A program made the position numbers and the translations under genes. Positions 53,378-61,053 of a DNA stretch of 64,000 nucleotides are shown here, piece after piece. Source of the stretch: JBDTVS01 sp040007095 (GTDB taxonomy: Bacteria; Acidobacteriota; Vicinamibacteria; Vicinamibacterales; CAVVIG01). Every line of letters starts with the position of its first letter. The first letter of the stretch is position 1. Below the pieces are notes generated by a model that was not told the DNA's origin, ran no database searches, and was given only the letters and a program-made list of their open reading frames with translations. Where the stretch lies: contig JBDTVS010000051.1 of NCBI GenBank assembly GCA_040007095.1, forward strand, positions 16,234-80,233, written 5' to 3'.

Positions 53378-54358
53378 GTGATTCTCGCTGAGGACGCGCG
53401 GATCTTCGTGGCCGGCGGCGCCGGCATGGCCGGCAGCGCCATCGTCGAGGCGTTGATCAAGCGGCGGCCACACGGGCGCGTGCGAGCCACGTATCGCGCC
53501 ACGGCGCCGGCGGTCGTCGACCAGCGTGTCGAGCACGTGCGGCTCGACCTGACGGATGGACCAGCGCTCACCGCCGCTTTGCAAGGATGCGACGCGGCGA
53601 TCCTTGCGGCATCCGAGAGCGGCGGGATCGGGATGCTGACCAGCGAGCCGTGGCGCCAGGTGAAGCCCAATCTCGTGATCGCGGCGACCTGGCTGGAGGC
53701 GCTGCACGACGCGGGCGTCCGCCGCGCAGTGTTTGTCGGCTCCGCGACCGTGTATCAACCCTTCGATGGAGCCATCGAGGAGGATCAACTCGACTGGAAC
53801 CAGGATCCGAGCCCCGAAGCGTTCGGCGTCGGGTGGGTGATGCGCACGTCGGAGAAGCTGTGCGAGTTCTGGGGCCGCACGGCAGGGCTCGACATCGTGA
53901 GAGTGCGGGCCGCCAACATCTACGGTCCGCGCGCGCGCTTCGACCCGGCGCGCTCCAACTTCATCCCCGCGCTGATTCGAAAAGCGGCCGACCGGCTCGA
54001 TCCGTTCGAGGTCTGGGGATCGCCGGAGGTCACGAGGGATGTCGTCTACCGCGCTGACTTCGGCGAAGCGATCGTTCGGCTTCTGGAGGCGCCATCGACC
54101 AATGGACAGGTGTTCAACGTAGGATCGGGCCGCGGCGTCCGCGTTGACGAAGTCGTGGCGACGGTGCGGCGTGTCGCGGAATGCGCACAGTCCCGCGTGG
54201 TCTACGTCGCCGCCGGCCCCACTTCATCACGCAGCCGCGTGCTCAATTGCGACCACCTGTTCGATACAATACGCTGGTTGCCTTCCACATCAATCGAGCA
54301 GGGGATTCGCGAGACGCTGAACTGGTGGCGCGCGAACAGGACGACATGGCCACGATAA
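53378..54358 (+). CDS. NAD-dependent nucleotide-sugar SDR, catalytic YxxxK missing
   Basis: This extended SDR has 326 residues and starts at GTG. The Rossmann motif is IFVAGGAGMAGSAIVEAL; later come FVGSATVYQPF, RAANIYGPRARFDPARSNFI and FNVGSGRGVRVDEV. Where the first SDR has YGWMR this protein has VGWVM, so both Tyr and Lys are lost. It may be inactive, act as a partner subunit, or use another mechanism. It overlaps the next methyltransferase gene by 13 bases. Confidence 0.78.
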   Translation: MILAEDARIFVAGGAGMAGSAIVEALIKRRPHGRVRATYRATAPAVVDQRVEHVRLDLTDGPALTAALQGCDAAILAASESGGIGMLTSEPWRQVKPNLVIAATWLEALHDAGVRRAVFVGSATVYQPFDGAIEEDQLDWNQDPSPEAFGVGWVMRTSEKLCEFWGRTAGLDIVRVRAANIYGPRARFDPARSNFIPALIRKAADRLDPFEVWGSPEVTRDVVYRADFGEAIVRLLEAPSTNGQVFNVGSGRGVRVDEVVATVRRVAECAQSRVVYVAAGPTSSRSRVLNCDHLFDTIRWLPSTSIEQGIRETLNWWRANRTTWPR

Positions 54359-55113
54359 AGGTCGGCGAGCACGGTGCCATCGCGCTCACCGCGCGCAGCG
54401 AGGAAGACGCCTTTGCCGAGCTGGCCGTCAGGCTCAAGAACAGCGGGATCCCGCCGGGCGAAATCCTCGGCAACCTCGGCTTGTTCATGCCGTCGAAGCA
54501 CCTCGCCCGGCTGCTGTTCTTTCGGGACATCTACCCGCTCGTCCTGCACACCCACGGCATCATTGCCGAGTTCGGCGTGCGCTGGGGCCAGACGCTCGCC
54601 TTCCTCTCGAACCTGCGCAGCATCTACGAGCCCTTCAACCGGCACCGGCGTATCGTCGGCTTCGATACGTTTGAAGGGTTCGTGGGCGTCGCGCCGGAAG
54701 ATGGCGCGCGGCCGGCGTGCCGAGACGGCGATTTCTCGGTCCCCTCGTCCTACGAAGACGAACTGACCCGAGTGCTGGCGCTTCACGAGCAACTGAACCC
54801 GATCTCGCATCTGCGTCGGTTCGAGTTGGTGAAAGGCGACGCCGTACACACGGTGCCCGCGTGGTTCGATGCCCATCCCGAAGCGGTGGTGTCGCTGGCG
54901 ATCTTTGATTTCGATATCTACGCTCCGACCAAAGCCGCCCTTCTGGCCGTCAAGCCGCGGCTCTTCAAGGGATCGGTGCTCGTGTTCGACGAACTGTCCG
55001 ACGATGTGTTTCCCGGGGAAACGGTGGCGGTGCAGGAAGTCCTGGGCCTGAACACGCTTCGTATCCAGCGCTCACCGAGCGTATCGCGCGTCTGCTACGC
55101 GGTCATCGAATGA
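54346..55113 (+). CDS. TylF/MycF-type sugar O-methyltransferase
   Basis: The 255-residue product resembles macrocin-O-methyltransferase-type enzymes, which methylate nucleotide or glycoside sugars: GIIAEFGVRWGQTLAFLSNL (SAM region), HRRIVGFDTFEGFVGVAPED, then VVSLAIFDFDIYAPTKAAL and GSVLVFDELSDDVFPGETVA. Start at 54346 within the end of the previous gene. Its stop overlaps the transketolase ATG (ATGA), so the genes are coupled. Confidence 0.82.
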   Translation: MATIKVGEHGAIALTARSEEDAFAELAVRLKNSGIPPGEILGNLGLFMPSKHLARLLFFRDIYPLVLHTHGIIAEFGVRWGQTLAFLSNLRSIYEPFNRHRRIVGFDTFEGFVGVAPEDGARPACRDGDFSVPSSYEDELTRVLALHEQLNPISHLRRFELVKGDAVHTVPAWFDAHPEAVVSLAIFDFDIYAPTKAALLAVKPRLFKGSVLVFDELSDDVFPGETVAVQEVLGLNTLRIQRSPSVSRVCYAVIE

Positions 55114-55892
55114 CGCCGACGGCGCGCGCCGCCCGCGAGTGGGCGATCCGATGTTCCCGAGCGAGCGGCCAGGGCCATTTGCCCAGCTCGTTTTCGATCA
55201 TCGAGCTCGCGGTGTCCGCCTACGCCGTGATGCGTCACGACCCCGCCGCGCCACGATGGCCCGACCGCGACCTGTTCATTCTCAGCAAGGGTCACGCGGC
55301 GCTCGGCTACTACTGCGTGCTGGCGCAGCTTGGATACTTCCCGCCGGCCGAGGTCGAGCAATTCGGCGCGTACCGATCCGCCTTCGGTTGTCATCCTGAC
55401 CGGCTCAAGGTACCCGGCGTCGAGGCGTCGTGCGGCTCGCTCGGGCATGGGATCGGCATTGCCGTCGGCATGGCCCTCGCCTTGCGAATCCAAGGCAGCG
55501 ACCGACGCGTGTTCGTCCTGGTCGGCGACGGCGAGGCCAACGAAGGATCGGTGTGGGAAGCGGTCATGGTCGCCTCGGATCGCCGGCTGGCCAACCTCAC
55601 GATTCTGTACGATCACAATCGATCGCAGGTGCGCTGCCTGCAAATCCCGAATCCGGCCGAGCGGTTCGCCGCCTTCGGGTGCGCCACCACGGAGGTCGAC
55701 GGCCACGACGAGGACGCGATTGCGGCCGCCGTGCGGGAGCCTGCCGACACCGTGAAGGTGGTGGTCGGCCGGACCATCAAGGGGTACGGCTGCGCCTCCA
55801 TGGAACAGAACTTCTTCGAGTGGCACCGCAAGTCGCCTTCGCCCGAGACCTACGAGGAGCTGATGTCCGAGCTCAATGCGAAAACAGTTTAG
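55110..55892 (+). CDS. Transketolase, N-terminal (TPP-binding) subunit
   Basis: A half-size transketolase of 260 residues. The TPP/metal motif is GDGEANEGSVWEAVMVASDR with DHNRSQ; HLPSSFSIIELAVSAYAV and ILSKGHAALGYYCVLAQLG are also conserved. The C-terminal half is the next gene, overlapping by 17 bases. In a glycan cluster such a pair may make sedoheptulose 7-phosphate for heptose or add a two-carbon unit to a sugar. Confidence 0.88.
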   Translation: MTPTARAAREWAIRCSRASGQGHLPSSFSIIELAVSAYAVMRHDPAAPRWPDRDLFILSKGHAALGYYCVLAQLGYFPPAEVEQFGAYRSAFGCHPDRLKVPGVEASCGSLGHGIGIAVGMALALRIQGSDRRVFVLVGDGEANEGSVWEAVMVASDRRLANLTILYDHNRSQVRCLQIPNPAERFAAFGCATTEVDGHDEDAIAAAVREPADTVKVVVGRTIKGYGCASMEQNFFEWHRKSPSPETYEELMSELNAKTV

Positions 55893-56742
55893 AGACACCG
55901 TTACGGAGCTGGCCGAGGCCGACGAACGCGTCGTCCTCGTGTTCGGCGACATCTCCGTCTTCCTGTTCGAGCCGTTCGTTCGTCGCTTCCCGAACCGGTT
56001 CTACAACCTCGGGATTTGTGAGAACACACTGGTCAGCGTCGCGGCCGGCCTGGCGTCGCAGGGACTGATTCCATTCGTTCATACGATCGCCCCGTTCGTC
56101 ACGGAACGCTGCCTCGAGCAGATCAAGATTGACGTGGGCTACAACCGCTTCCCGATCAATATCGTCACCTGCGGCGCGACCTACGATTACGCGTGGGACG
56201 GCCCGACCCATCAAGCCCTGGCGGACATGGGCGCGCTTCGGCTCATTCCTGACATCGAGATCGTGCAGCCGGGGACGCGGCAGGAAACCGACCGACTGCT
56301 GAGGGATCGGTACGCGAGCGGCACGCCGACCTACTTCCGGCTGTCGGACCATCCGCACGGGGCGATTTTTCCCGTAGAGTTCGCGCGCGGTGTCGTGGTC
56401 CGCGACGTGGGCGGACCGGTCACCGTCGTGACCGCCGGACCGATCCTGGCCAACGTCTTGCCGGCAGTAGAGTCGCTGCCGGTCAACGTGATCTACTTCT
56501 CGACCATCAAGCCGCTCGATGGCGAGATCCTGTCAGCGTTCGCGCACACCCGGTTTCTCGTCGTCCACGACGCGACCGGACTCTTCGAAGAGGTCTGCGA
56601 ACATACGGCGGGGCCGGTCACCCGCCTCGGGCTGCCCGATCGCTTCGTGTCGTGTTACGGAACGATTCAGGACATTCGACGCGAGATCGGCCTCGACCCA
56701 GAGCACATTCGGCACGTGGTGTCCGAGCTGCTGTCACGCTGA
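55876..56742 (+). CDS. Transketolase, C-terminal subunit
   Basis: The 288-residue product has the pyrimidine-binding domain (VVLVFGDISVFLFEPFVRRF; FYNLGICENTLVSVAAGLAS, with the catalytic Glu; TCGATYDYAWDGPTHQALAD) and the C-terminal domain (VTVVTAGPILANVLPAVESL). It overlaps the N-terminal subunit gene and is certainly its partner. Split transketolases are common in secondary and glycan metabolism. Confidence 0.9.
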   Translation: MRKQFRDTVTELAEADERVVLVFGDISVFLFEPFVRRFPNRFYNLGICENTLVSVAAGLASQGLIPFVHTIAPFVTERCLEQIKIDVGYNRFPINIVTCGATYDYAWDGPTHQALADMGALRLIPDIEIVQPGTRQETDRLLRDRYASGTPTYFRLSDHPHGAIFPVEFARGVVVRDVGGPVTVVTAGPILANVLPAVESLPVNVIYFSTIKPLDGEILSAFAHTRFLVVHDATGLFEEVCEHTAGPVTRLGLPDRFVSCYGTIQDIRREIGLDPEHIRHVVSELLSR

Positions 56743-56787
56743 ACGCAAAGAGCGGGTTTACGAATCAGGGCTGATGGCACATCGTGA

Positions 56788-58446
56788 ATGGCGAATCGCG
56801 AACGGCTGATGGCTCGGAATCAGGGTGCCGACACGCGTATCGGAACGGACGGCTTTCAGGGGCTGCCGGCGGAGCTTGCCGAGGCGCTCATCGAAAGCCG
56901 CTGGTCCGATGCGCTGGCGTGCAGCGACCGCCTCATGGCTCGGACTGCGGCGAACGCCCGTCTGTTCTTCATCCGTGGCGTGCTGCTGCGTCTTGCGTGG
57001 CGCATGGACGAGGCGATGGAAGCCTATCGGCGCAGCATCGACCTCGGCTACGAGGGAATCGGTCCGTACCGTGAGCTCTTCCAGCACCTCGAGAAGCGGG
57101 GTCAGATCGACGACGCACTGGCGTGCTGGCGGCTGGCGTTCGATCGCGGCTATTCGACGGCCCGCTTCCACTCGATGGCGCTGGACGCCTGGCTGAAACG
57201 GCCCGATGCCACCGCCGACGAGCTCCTGCACGCCCACAGCGTCTGGGCGGAGCGATACGGACGGAGCGATCCCTCCGTGCCGCCTTTGCCGATCGAGCCC
57301 TTCGACGGCTCCCGCCCGTTGCGTGTCGGTTACGTGTGCTCGTTCTGGGAGGCGACCGCCATCCGATTCATGCTGCTGCCGGTCTTGAAACGGCACGACC
57401 GACATCGGGTCATCGCCTGTCTCTATCTGAGCGGCCCGCTTCGCACGGGAGAGACCTGGCGGGAGCTGTACGAGCCGCATGCCGCCCTCGTCCGCGACGT
57501 CGAGCGTCTGAGCGACCGCGAGTTCGTGGAACTGACGCGCGCCGATCGCATCGACGTGCTCGTCGATCTGAACGGCCACTCGGGGATCAACCGGTACGCG
57601 GCCATGGCGTCGAGATGTGCACCCGTGCAGGCCGTCTATCTCAACTACACGTCGACGACGGCGGTTCCCAACATCGACTATGTGATCGGCGACCGCTGGT
57701 CGCCGCCGCCCGATACCGAGCACACGTTCACCGAGAGAGTCGAGCGCGTGTCCGGCTGTTTCTTCAGCTTCGACTACTCCGACGATTCCCGCCTGCCACC
57801 AGTGTCGCCGGCGCCGGTGGTGCGTAGTGGACGGGTGACCTTCGGCTGTTTCGGCGCCGGTACCAAGATCAATGGGTCGCTCGTCGATTGGTGGTGCCGG
57901 ATCTTGCGGGCCGTGCCACACGCCAGTCTCTTCATCCGGAACTTCGAGCTATCGCCAGAGGACAATCGGCGGGCGCTCGCGCGCCAGTTCATCGACCGGG
58001 GGATCGATACCGCCCGCCTGCGCCTCGTCGGAAAAGGCACCCGGCAGGAAGTCGTCAGCGCCTACGCGGACGTCGACCTCGCGCTCGATACGTATCCGTA
58101 TTGCGGCGGCAACACGACTGCGGAGGCACTCTGGCAGGGCGTGCCGGTCGTCACGCTGCGCGGACCGCGATTCTCTTCGTCCTACGGCGCGTCGCTGCTC
58201 CACGCGGCAGCGTGCCCGGAGCTCATCGCACACAGCGTAGACGAGTACATCGAGCTGGCCGTCGAGTTGGCGCAATCGACCGACCGGCTCGTGGCGTATC
58301 GAGCGCACCTGCGATCATCGGTGATCGCGCATGGATTGGGCAGCGCTGAGATCTTCACGCCGCAGTTCGAAGACAGCCTGATTGCGATGCGAATGCGGGC
58401 TGGCGATCGGCCAGACCGACACGTCCCCGCTGGATTGCACACTTGA
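56788..58446 (+). CDS. TPR-GT41 glycosyltransferase (O-GlcNAc-transferase type)
   Basis: In this 552-residue protein residues 20-150 are TPR helices (RLFFIRGVLLRLAWRMDEAM; EKRGQIDDALACWRLAF). From about 175 comes the GT41 domain: LRVGYVCSFWEATAIRFMLL, AVYLNYTSTTAVPNIDYVIG, VTFGCFGAGTKINGSLVDWW and LALDTYPYCGGNTTAEALWQ. It is a close relative of the GT41 half of the protein at 39114. A TPR next to the catalytic domain is the layout of enzymes that glycosylate proteins. The exact start is uncertain (ATG at 56788 or 56809). Confidence 0.88.
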   Translation: MANRERLMARNQGADTRIGTDGFQGLPAELAEALIESRWSDALACSDRLMARTAANARLFFIRGVLLRLAWRMDEAMEAYRRSIDLGYEGIGPYRELFQHLEKRGQIDDALACWRLAFDRGYSTARFHSMALDAWLKRPDATADELLHAHSVWAERYGRSDPSVPPLPIEPFDGSRPLRVGYVCSFWEATAIRFMLLPVLKRHDRHRVIACLYLSGPLRTGETWRELYEPHAALVRDVERLSDREFVELTRADRIDVLVDLNGHSGINRYAAMASRCAPVQAVYLNYTSTTAVPNIDYVIGDRWSPPPDTEHTFTERVERVSGCFFSFDYSDDSRLPPVSPAPVVRSGRVTFGCFGAGTKINGSLVDWWCRILRAVPHASLFIRNFELSPEDNRRALARQFIDRGIDTARLRLVGKGTRQEVVSAYADVDLALDTYPYCGGNTTAEALWQGVPVVTLRGPRFSSSYGASLLHAAACPELIAHSVDEYIELAVELAQSTDRLVAYRAHLRSSVIAHGLGSAEIFTPQFEDSLIAMRMRAGDRPDRHVPAGLHT

Positions 58447-58452
58447 ATGCCG

Positions 58453-58510
58453 AACCACCAAGCACACCAAGAACGCAAAGAATCCGGAGGGCTTTGTGAT
58501 CTTTGTGGTT
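58453..58510. repeat. Hairpin element (CTTTGTGG dialect), complete
   Basis: The left arm is AACCACCAAGCACACCAAGA plus ACGCAAAG; the right arm is CTTTGTGATCTTTGTGGTT. The arms pair with a loop of about 10 bases. It lies in the 122-base gap before the kinase gene. Confidence 0.65.
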
Positions 58511-58580
58511 CATTGAACCGTGATCCCGCGGCGCGCTACTGCCGAATGCCGCGACTTCCGGCGGCGGAGTGTCTGTTCCC

Positions 58581-59582
58581 ATGATCATCAGCCGCACACC
58601 TTTTCGGGTGTCGCTCTTTGGAGGGGGCACCGACTTTCCCGTGTGGTACCGCGAACACGGAGGGCTCGTTGTCTCTGCGACGATCAACAAGTACTGCTAT
58701 CTGAACGTCCGCTACCTCCCGCCCTTCTTCGACTATACGCACCGCATCCGCTACACCCAGCAGGAGTACGTCAACTCGGTCGAGGCGATCAAGCATCCGT
58801 CCGCGCGGGAATGTATCCGGTACATGGGGATTGCAGGCGGCCTCGAGGTGCAGCACAACTCGGACGTGCCGGCGATGTCAGGGCTGGGATCCAGCTCCGC
58901 GTTCACGGTCGGACTTCTCCACGCGTTGCACGGTTTGACCGGTCGCATTGCCGGCAAGCGGCAGCTCGCGACACAAGCGATCGACGTCGAGCAGAACCGG
59001 ATCAAGGAGTCGGTTGGATCGCAGGACCAGATTGCCGCGGCATTCGGCGGCGTCAACACGATCACGTTCGGACCCGGCGACGAATTCGACGTCGCGCCGC
59101 TGATGCTGAGCCCGACTGCCCTGGCGACGATGGAATCCCATCTCCTGCTGTGCTTCACGGGGTTCCAACGCAATGGAACGGACATGGCCGCGGACATGCT
59201 CCTCAATCTGTCTCAGCACAACGCTGAACTGAGGGACATCCAGCACATTGCCTCGCAGGCGGTGGGGGTGATCGGCCACCATCCCCTGGACATGGCGGAA
59301 CTCGGCCGGCTGCTCGATGCCCAGTGGCAGCTCAAACGGCGCCTGAGCGCGCTCATCGCCACGCCGATGATCGTCGAGAGCTACGACATCGGCATGCGGG
59401 CAGGGGCGTACGGCGCCAAGCTGCTCGGCGCCGGCGGCGGCGGATTCATGCTGTTCCTGGCCCCGCCAGAACGCCATGCCGCCATCCGCGAAGCGCTGGC
59501 ACGGCTGCTGTTCGTGCCGTTCAGGTTCGAGATGGGCGGCAGCCGAATCATCTACTACACGCCGTCTGAACCGTACTCGTAA
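58581..59582 (+). CDS. hddA: GHMP kinase, HddA-like (D-glycero-D-manno-heptose 7-phosphate kinase)
   Basis: The 333-residue product starts MIISRTPFRVSLFGGGTDFP, followed by GGLVVSATINKYCYLNVRYL, the ATP loop DVPAMSGLGSSSAFTVGLL and a C-terminal GAKLLGAGGGGFMLF, as in HddA kinases that phosphorylate heptose 7-phosphate at C1. The start at 58581 (ATG) was chosen over a GTG 12 bases earlier. With gmhA it supports a GDP-D-heptose route; the bisphosphatase and guanylyltransferase are not in the window. Other GHMP sugar kinases remain possible. Confidence 0.82.
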   Translation: MIISRTPFRVSLFGGGTDFPVWYREHGGLVVSATINKYCYLNVRYLPPFFDYTHRIRYTQQEYVNSVEAIKHPSARECIRYMGIAGGLEVQHNSDVPAMSGLGSSSAFTVGLLHALHGLTGRIAGKRQLATQAIDVEQNRIKESVGSQDQIAAAFGGVNTITFGPGDEFDVAPLMLSPTALATMESHLLLCFTGFQRNGTDMAADMLLNLSQHNAELRDIQHIASQAVGVIGHHPLDMAELGRLLDAQWQLKRRLSALIATPMIVESYDIGMRAGAYGAKLLGAGGGGFMLFLAPPERHAAIREALARLLFVPFRFEMGGSRIIYYTPSEPYS

Positions 59583-59653
59583 CGCGAGAGCGTGGCGCGC
59601 GTCCAGAATGGGCTGCAGGCGATCGCGGTTCGTTATGGTAGTATTGCCGCATT

Positions 59654-59935
59654 ATGGTTCGCGTCACATTTTCCCTGGACGAGGCGACCGTCGCCCAGCT
59701 GCGCCAGACCGCCGCGCGCCTGCGCAAAGCACAAAGCCACGTCGTGCGGGACGCGATTGCCGATTATTCGGCGCGAAGCGACCGGTTGAGCGAGGGCGAA
59801 CGGCGGAGCGCCATGGGCGTGCTCGAACGGCTGCGCGAGGCGAAGCCAACGCGGCCGGCCAGCGACGTCGACAAGGAACTGCGCGCGCTGCGGGCGGCGC
59901 GCAGTTCCGGCGGCCGCCGGCACCGGTCCGCATGA
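59654..59935 (+). CDS. Ribbon-helix-helix antitoxin
   Basis: The 93-residue product starts MVRVTFSLDEATVAQLRQTA, then SHVVRDAIADYSARSD, a typical CopG/RHH fold. A basic Arg/Ala-rich tail follows (RALRAARSSGGRRHR). Its stop overlaps the toxin start (ATGA). The preceding 70 bases contain AT-rich sequence suitable for an operator, without a perfect palindrome. Confidence 0.78.
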   Translation: MVRVTFSLDEATVAQLRQTAARLRKAQSHVVRDAIADYSARSDRLSEGERRSAMGVLERLREAKPTRPASDVDKELRALRAARSSGGRRHRSA

Positions 59936-60306
59936 TTGTGCACCTGGATACGTCCGCGCTGGTCGATGCGCTCACCGGCCCGCGCCGCTCGCTCGACGTC
60001 ATGATCCGGTTGACCGACCAAGGCGATCGACTGATGCTGTCGACGATGGTCCTGTACGAATGGCTGCGTGGTCCGCGTACGCGCCACGAGCTTTCGGCCC
60101 AGGAAGAACTCTTCCCGACGGAGTCGGCAGTCGTCTTCGGCCCGGCAGAAGCGGCGGCGGCCGCCCGCCTCTACAAACAGGTCGTGCGGGCGCGCGGGCG
60201 CGAAATCGACCTCGGGATCGCCGCCTGCGCCATTGTCAACAACGCAGCGCTCTGGACGCTCAACCGCGACGATTTCCGGGACATCCCGAATCTGCGGCTG
60301 GTCTGA
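59932..60306 (+). CDS. PIN-domain toxin (VapC-like)
   Basis: The 124-residue product MIVHLDTSALVDALTGPRRS, MLSTMVLYEWLRGPRT and EIDLGIAACAIVNNAALWTL with NRDDFRDIPNL carries the PIN acidic residues. The start ATG overlaps the RHH antitoxin stop. It is convergent with the cytidylyltransferase gene, ending 8 bases before it. Confidence 0.85.
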   Translation: MIVHLDTSALVDALTGPRRSLDVMIRLTDQGDRLMLSTMVLYEWLRGPRTRHELSAQEELFPTESAVVFGPAEAAAAARLYKQVVRARGREIDLGIAACAIVNNAALWTLNRDDFRDIPNLRLV

Positions 60307-60314
60307 GGAGACGC

Positions 60315-60998
60315 TCAGAGCCGCCCGGCCGCATCGATCAGCTGTTCGAGCGGCAGGGCACGCGCGGTGTCCGCTCCGGCCGCTGCGAAGAGCCGGCGCA
60401 TGAAATGAAGGTCTTGCTCGGTGTCGACCGTCAATCGAAGACTGGGCCGGGTGAGGCGTGGCGGCGCAACGGCTTCGAGCGCGATAAAACGGCGGTCCCG
60501 GCGTAAGAGCGGCGTCACGTGCTCGCGATCGTAGCCGTCGATCGCGAGGTCGGCGGCCCGCAACAGCGCGTCGGCCGCGACAGCTTCGACCGCTGCGCCG
60601 TACGGCAGGCCGCATTCGACCACATGGTCGGCGCCGGTCCGAATCAGCTGGTCCAGCGTGCGGCGGGGCGCGTCGAGATCGACCGCGGGGTTGTCGGCCG
60701 TCGCGCGGATGAGCGCCGACAAGCGAAGCGTGGACACGACGAGCGCGAACCGGCCGAGCACGTCGACGTCGGAGCCGCGCAGCACCGTGATGCCGAGGCG
60801 TTCGCCGAGCTGCTCCAGACAGTCGTCTTCCGGCAGCGTCGTCGTGGCCAGAACCACCGGCAAGCCCGAGGTCGCGCGCAGGCGCTCCACGCAGTGCTCG
60901 AGGATTGAACGACCCGCCAGATCGGCCAACACCTTCCCGGGCAGCCGGGTTGATCCCATTCTCGCTTGCAGGACAATCGCCGCGTTTCGTTCGAGCAT
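60315..60998 (-). CDS. SpsF/NeuA-type cytidylyltransferase
   Basis: The 227-residue product has the CMP-sugar/SpsF nucleotide-binding motif AAIVLQARMGSTRLPGKVLA followed by LVVSTLRLSALIRATADNPA and HVTPLLRRDRR. In nonulosonic acid pathways such enzymes activate the sugar with CTP. I used the ATG at 60998 (MLERNAAI); the frame is open 13 codons further. It is the last gene of the right-end minus-strand set, downstream of the ATP-grasp gene. Confidence 0.8.
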   Translation of the reverse strand: MLERNAAIVLQARMGSTRLPGKVLADLAGRSILEHCVERLRATSGLPVVLATTTLPEDDCLEQLGERLGITVLRGSDVDVLGRFALVVSTLRLSALIRATADNPAVDLDAPRRTLDQLIRTGADHVVECGLPYGAAVEAVAADALLRAADLAIDGYDREHVTPLLRRDRRFIALEAVAPPRLTRPSLRLTVDTEQDLHFMRRLFAAAGADTARALPLEQLIDAAGRL

Positions 60999-61003
60999 AC
61001 GTT

Positions 61004-61027
61004 CTTCGTGATTTCGTGTCTTCGTGG
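61004..61027 (-). repeat. Hairpin-family half-element (CTTCGTGG dialect)
   Basis: The arm TTCGTGATTTCGTGTCTTCG plus TGG lies in the 55-base gap between the cytidylyltransferase and ATP-grasp genes. Confidence 0.45.
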
Positions 61028-61053
61028 CCGCGGGCATCGATGGTCAGCCGGAC

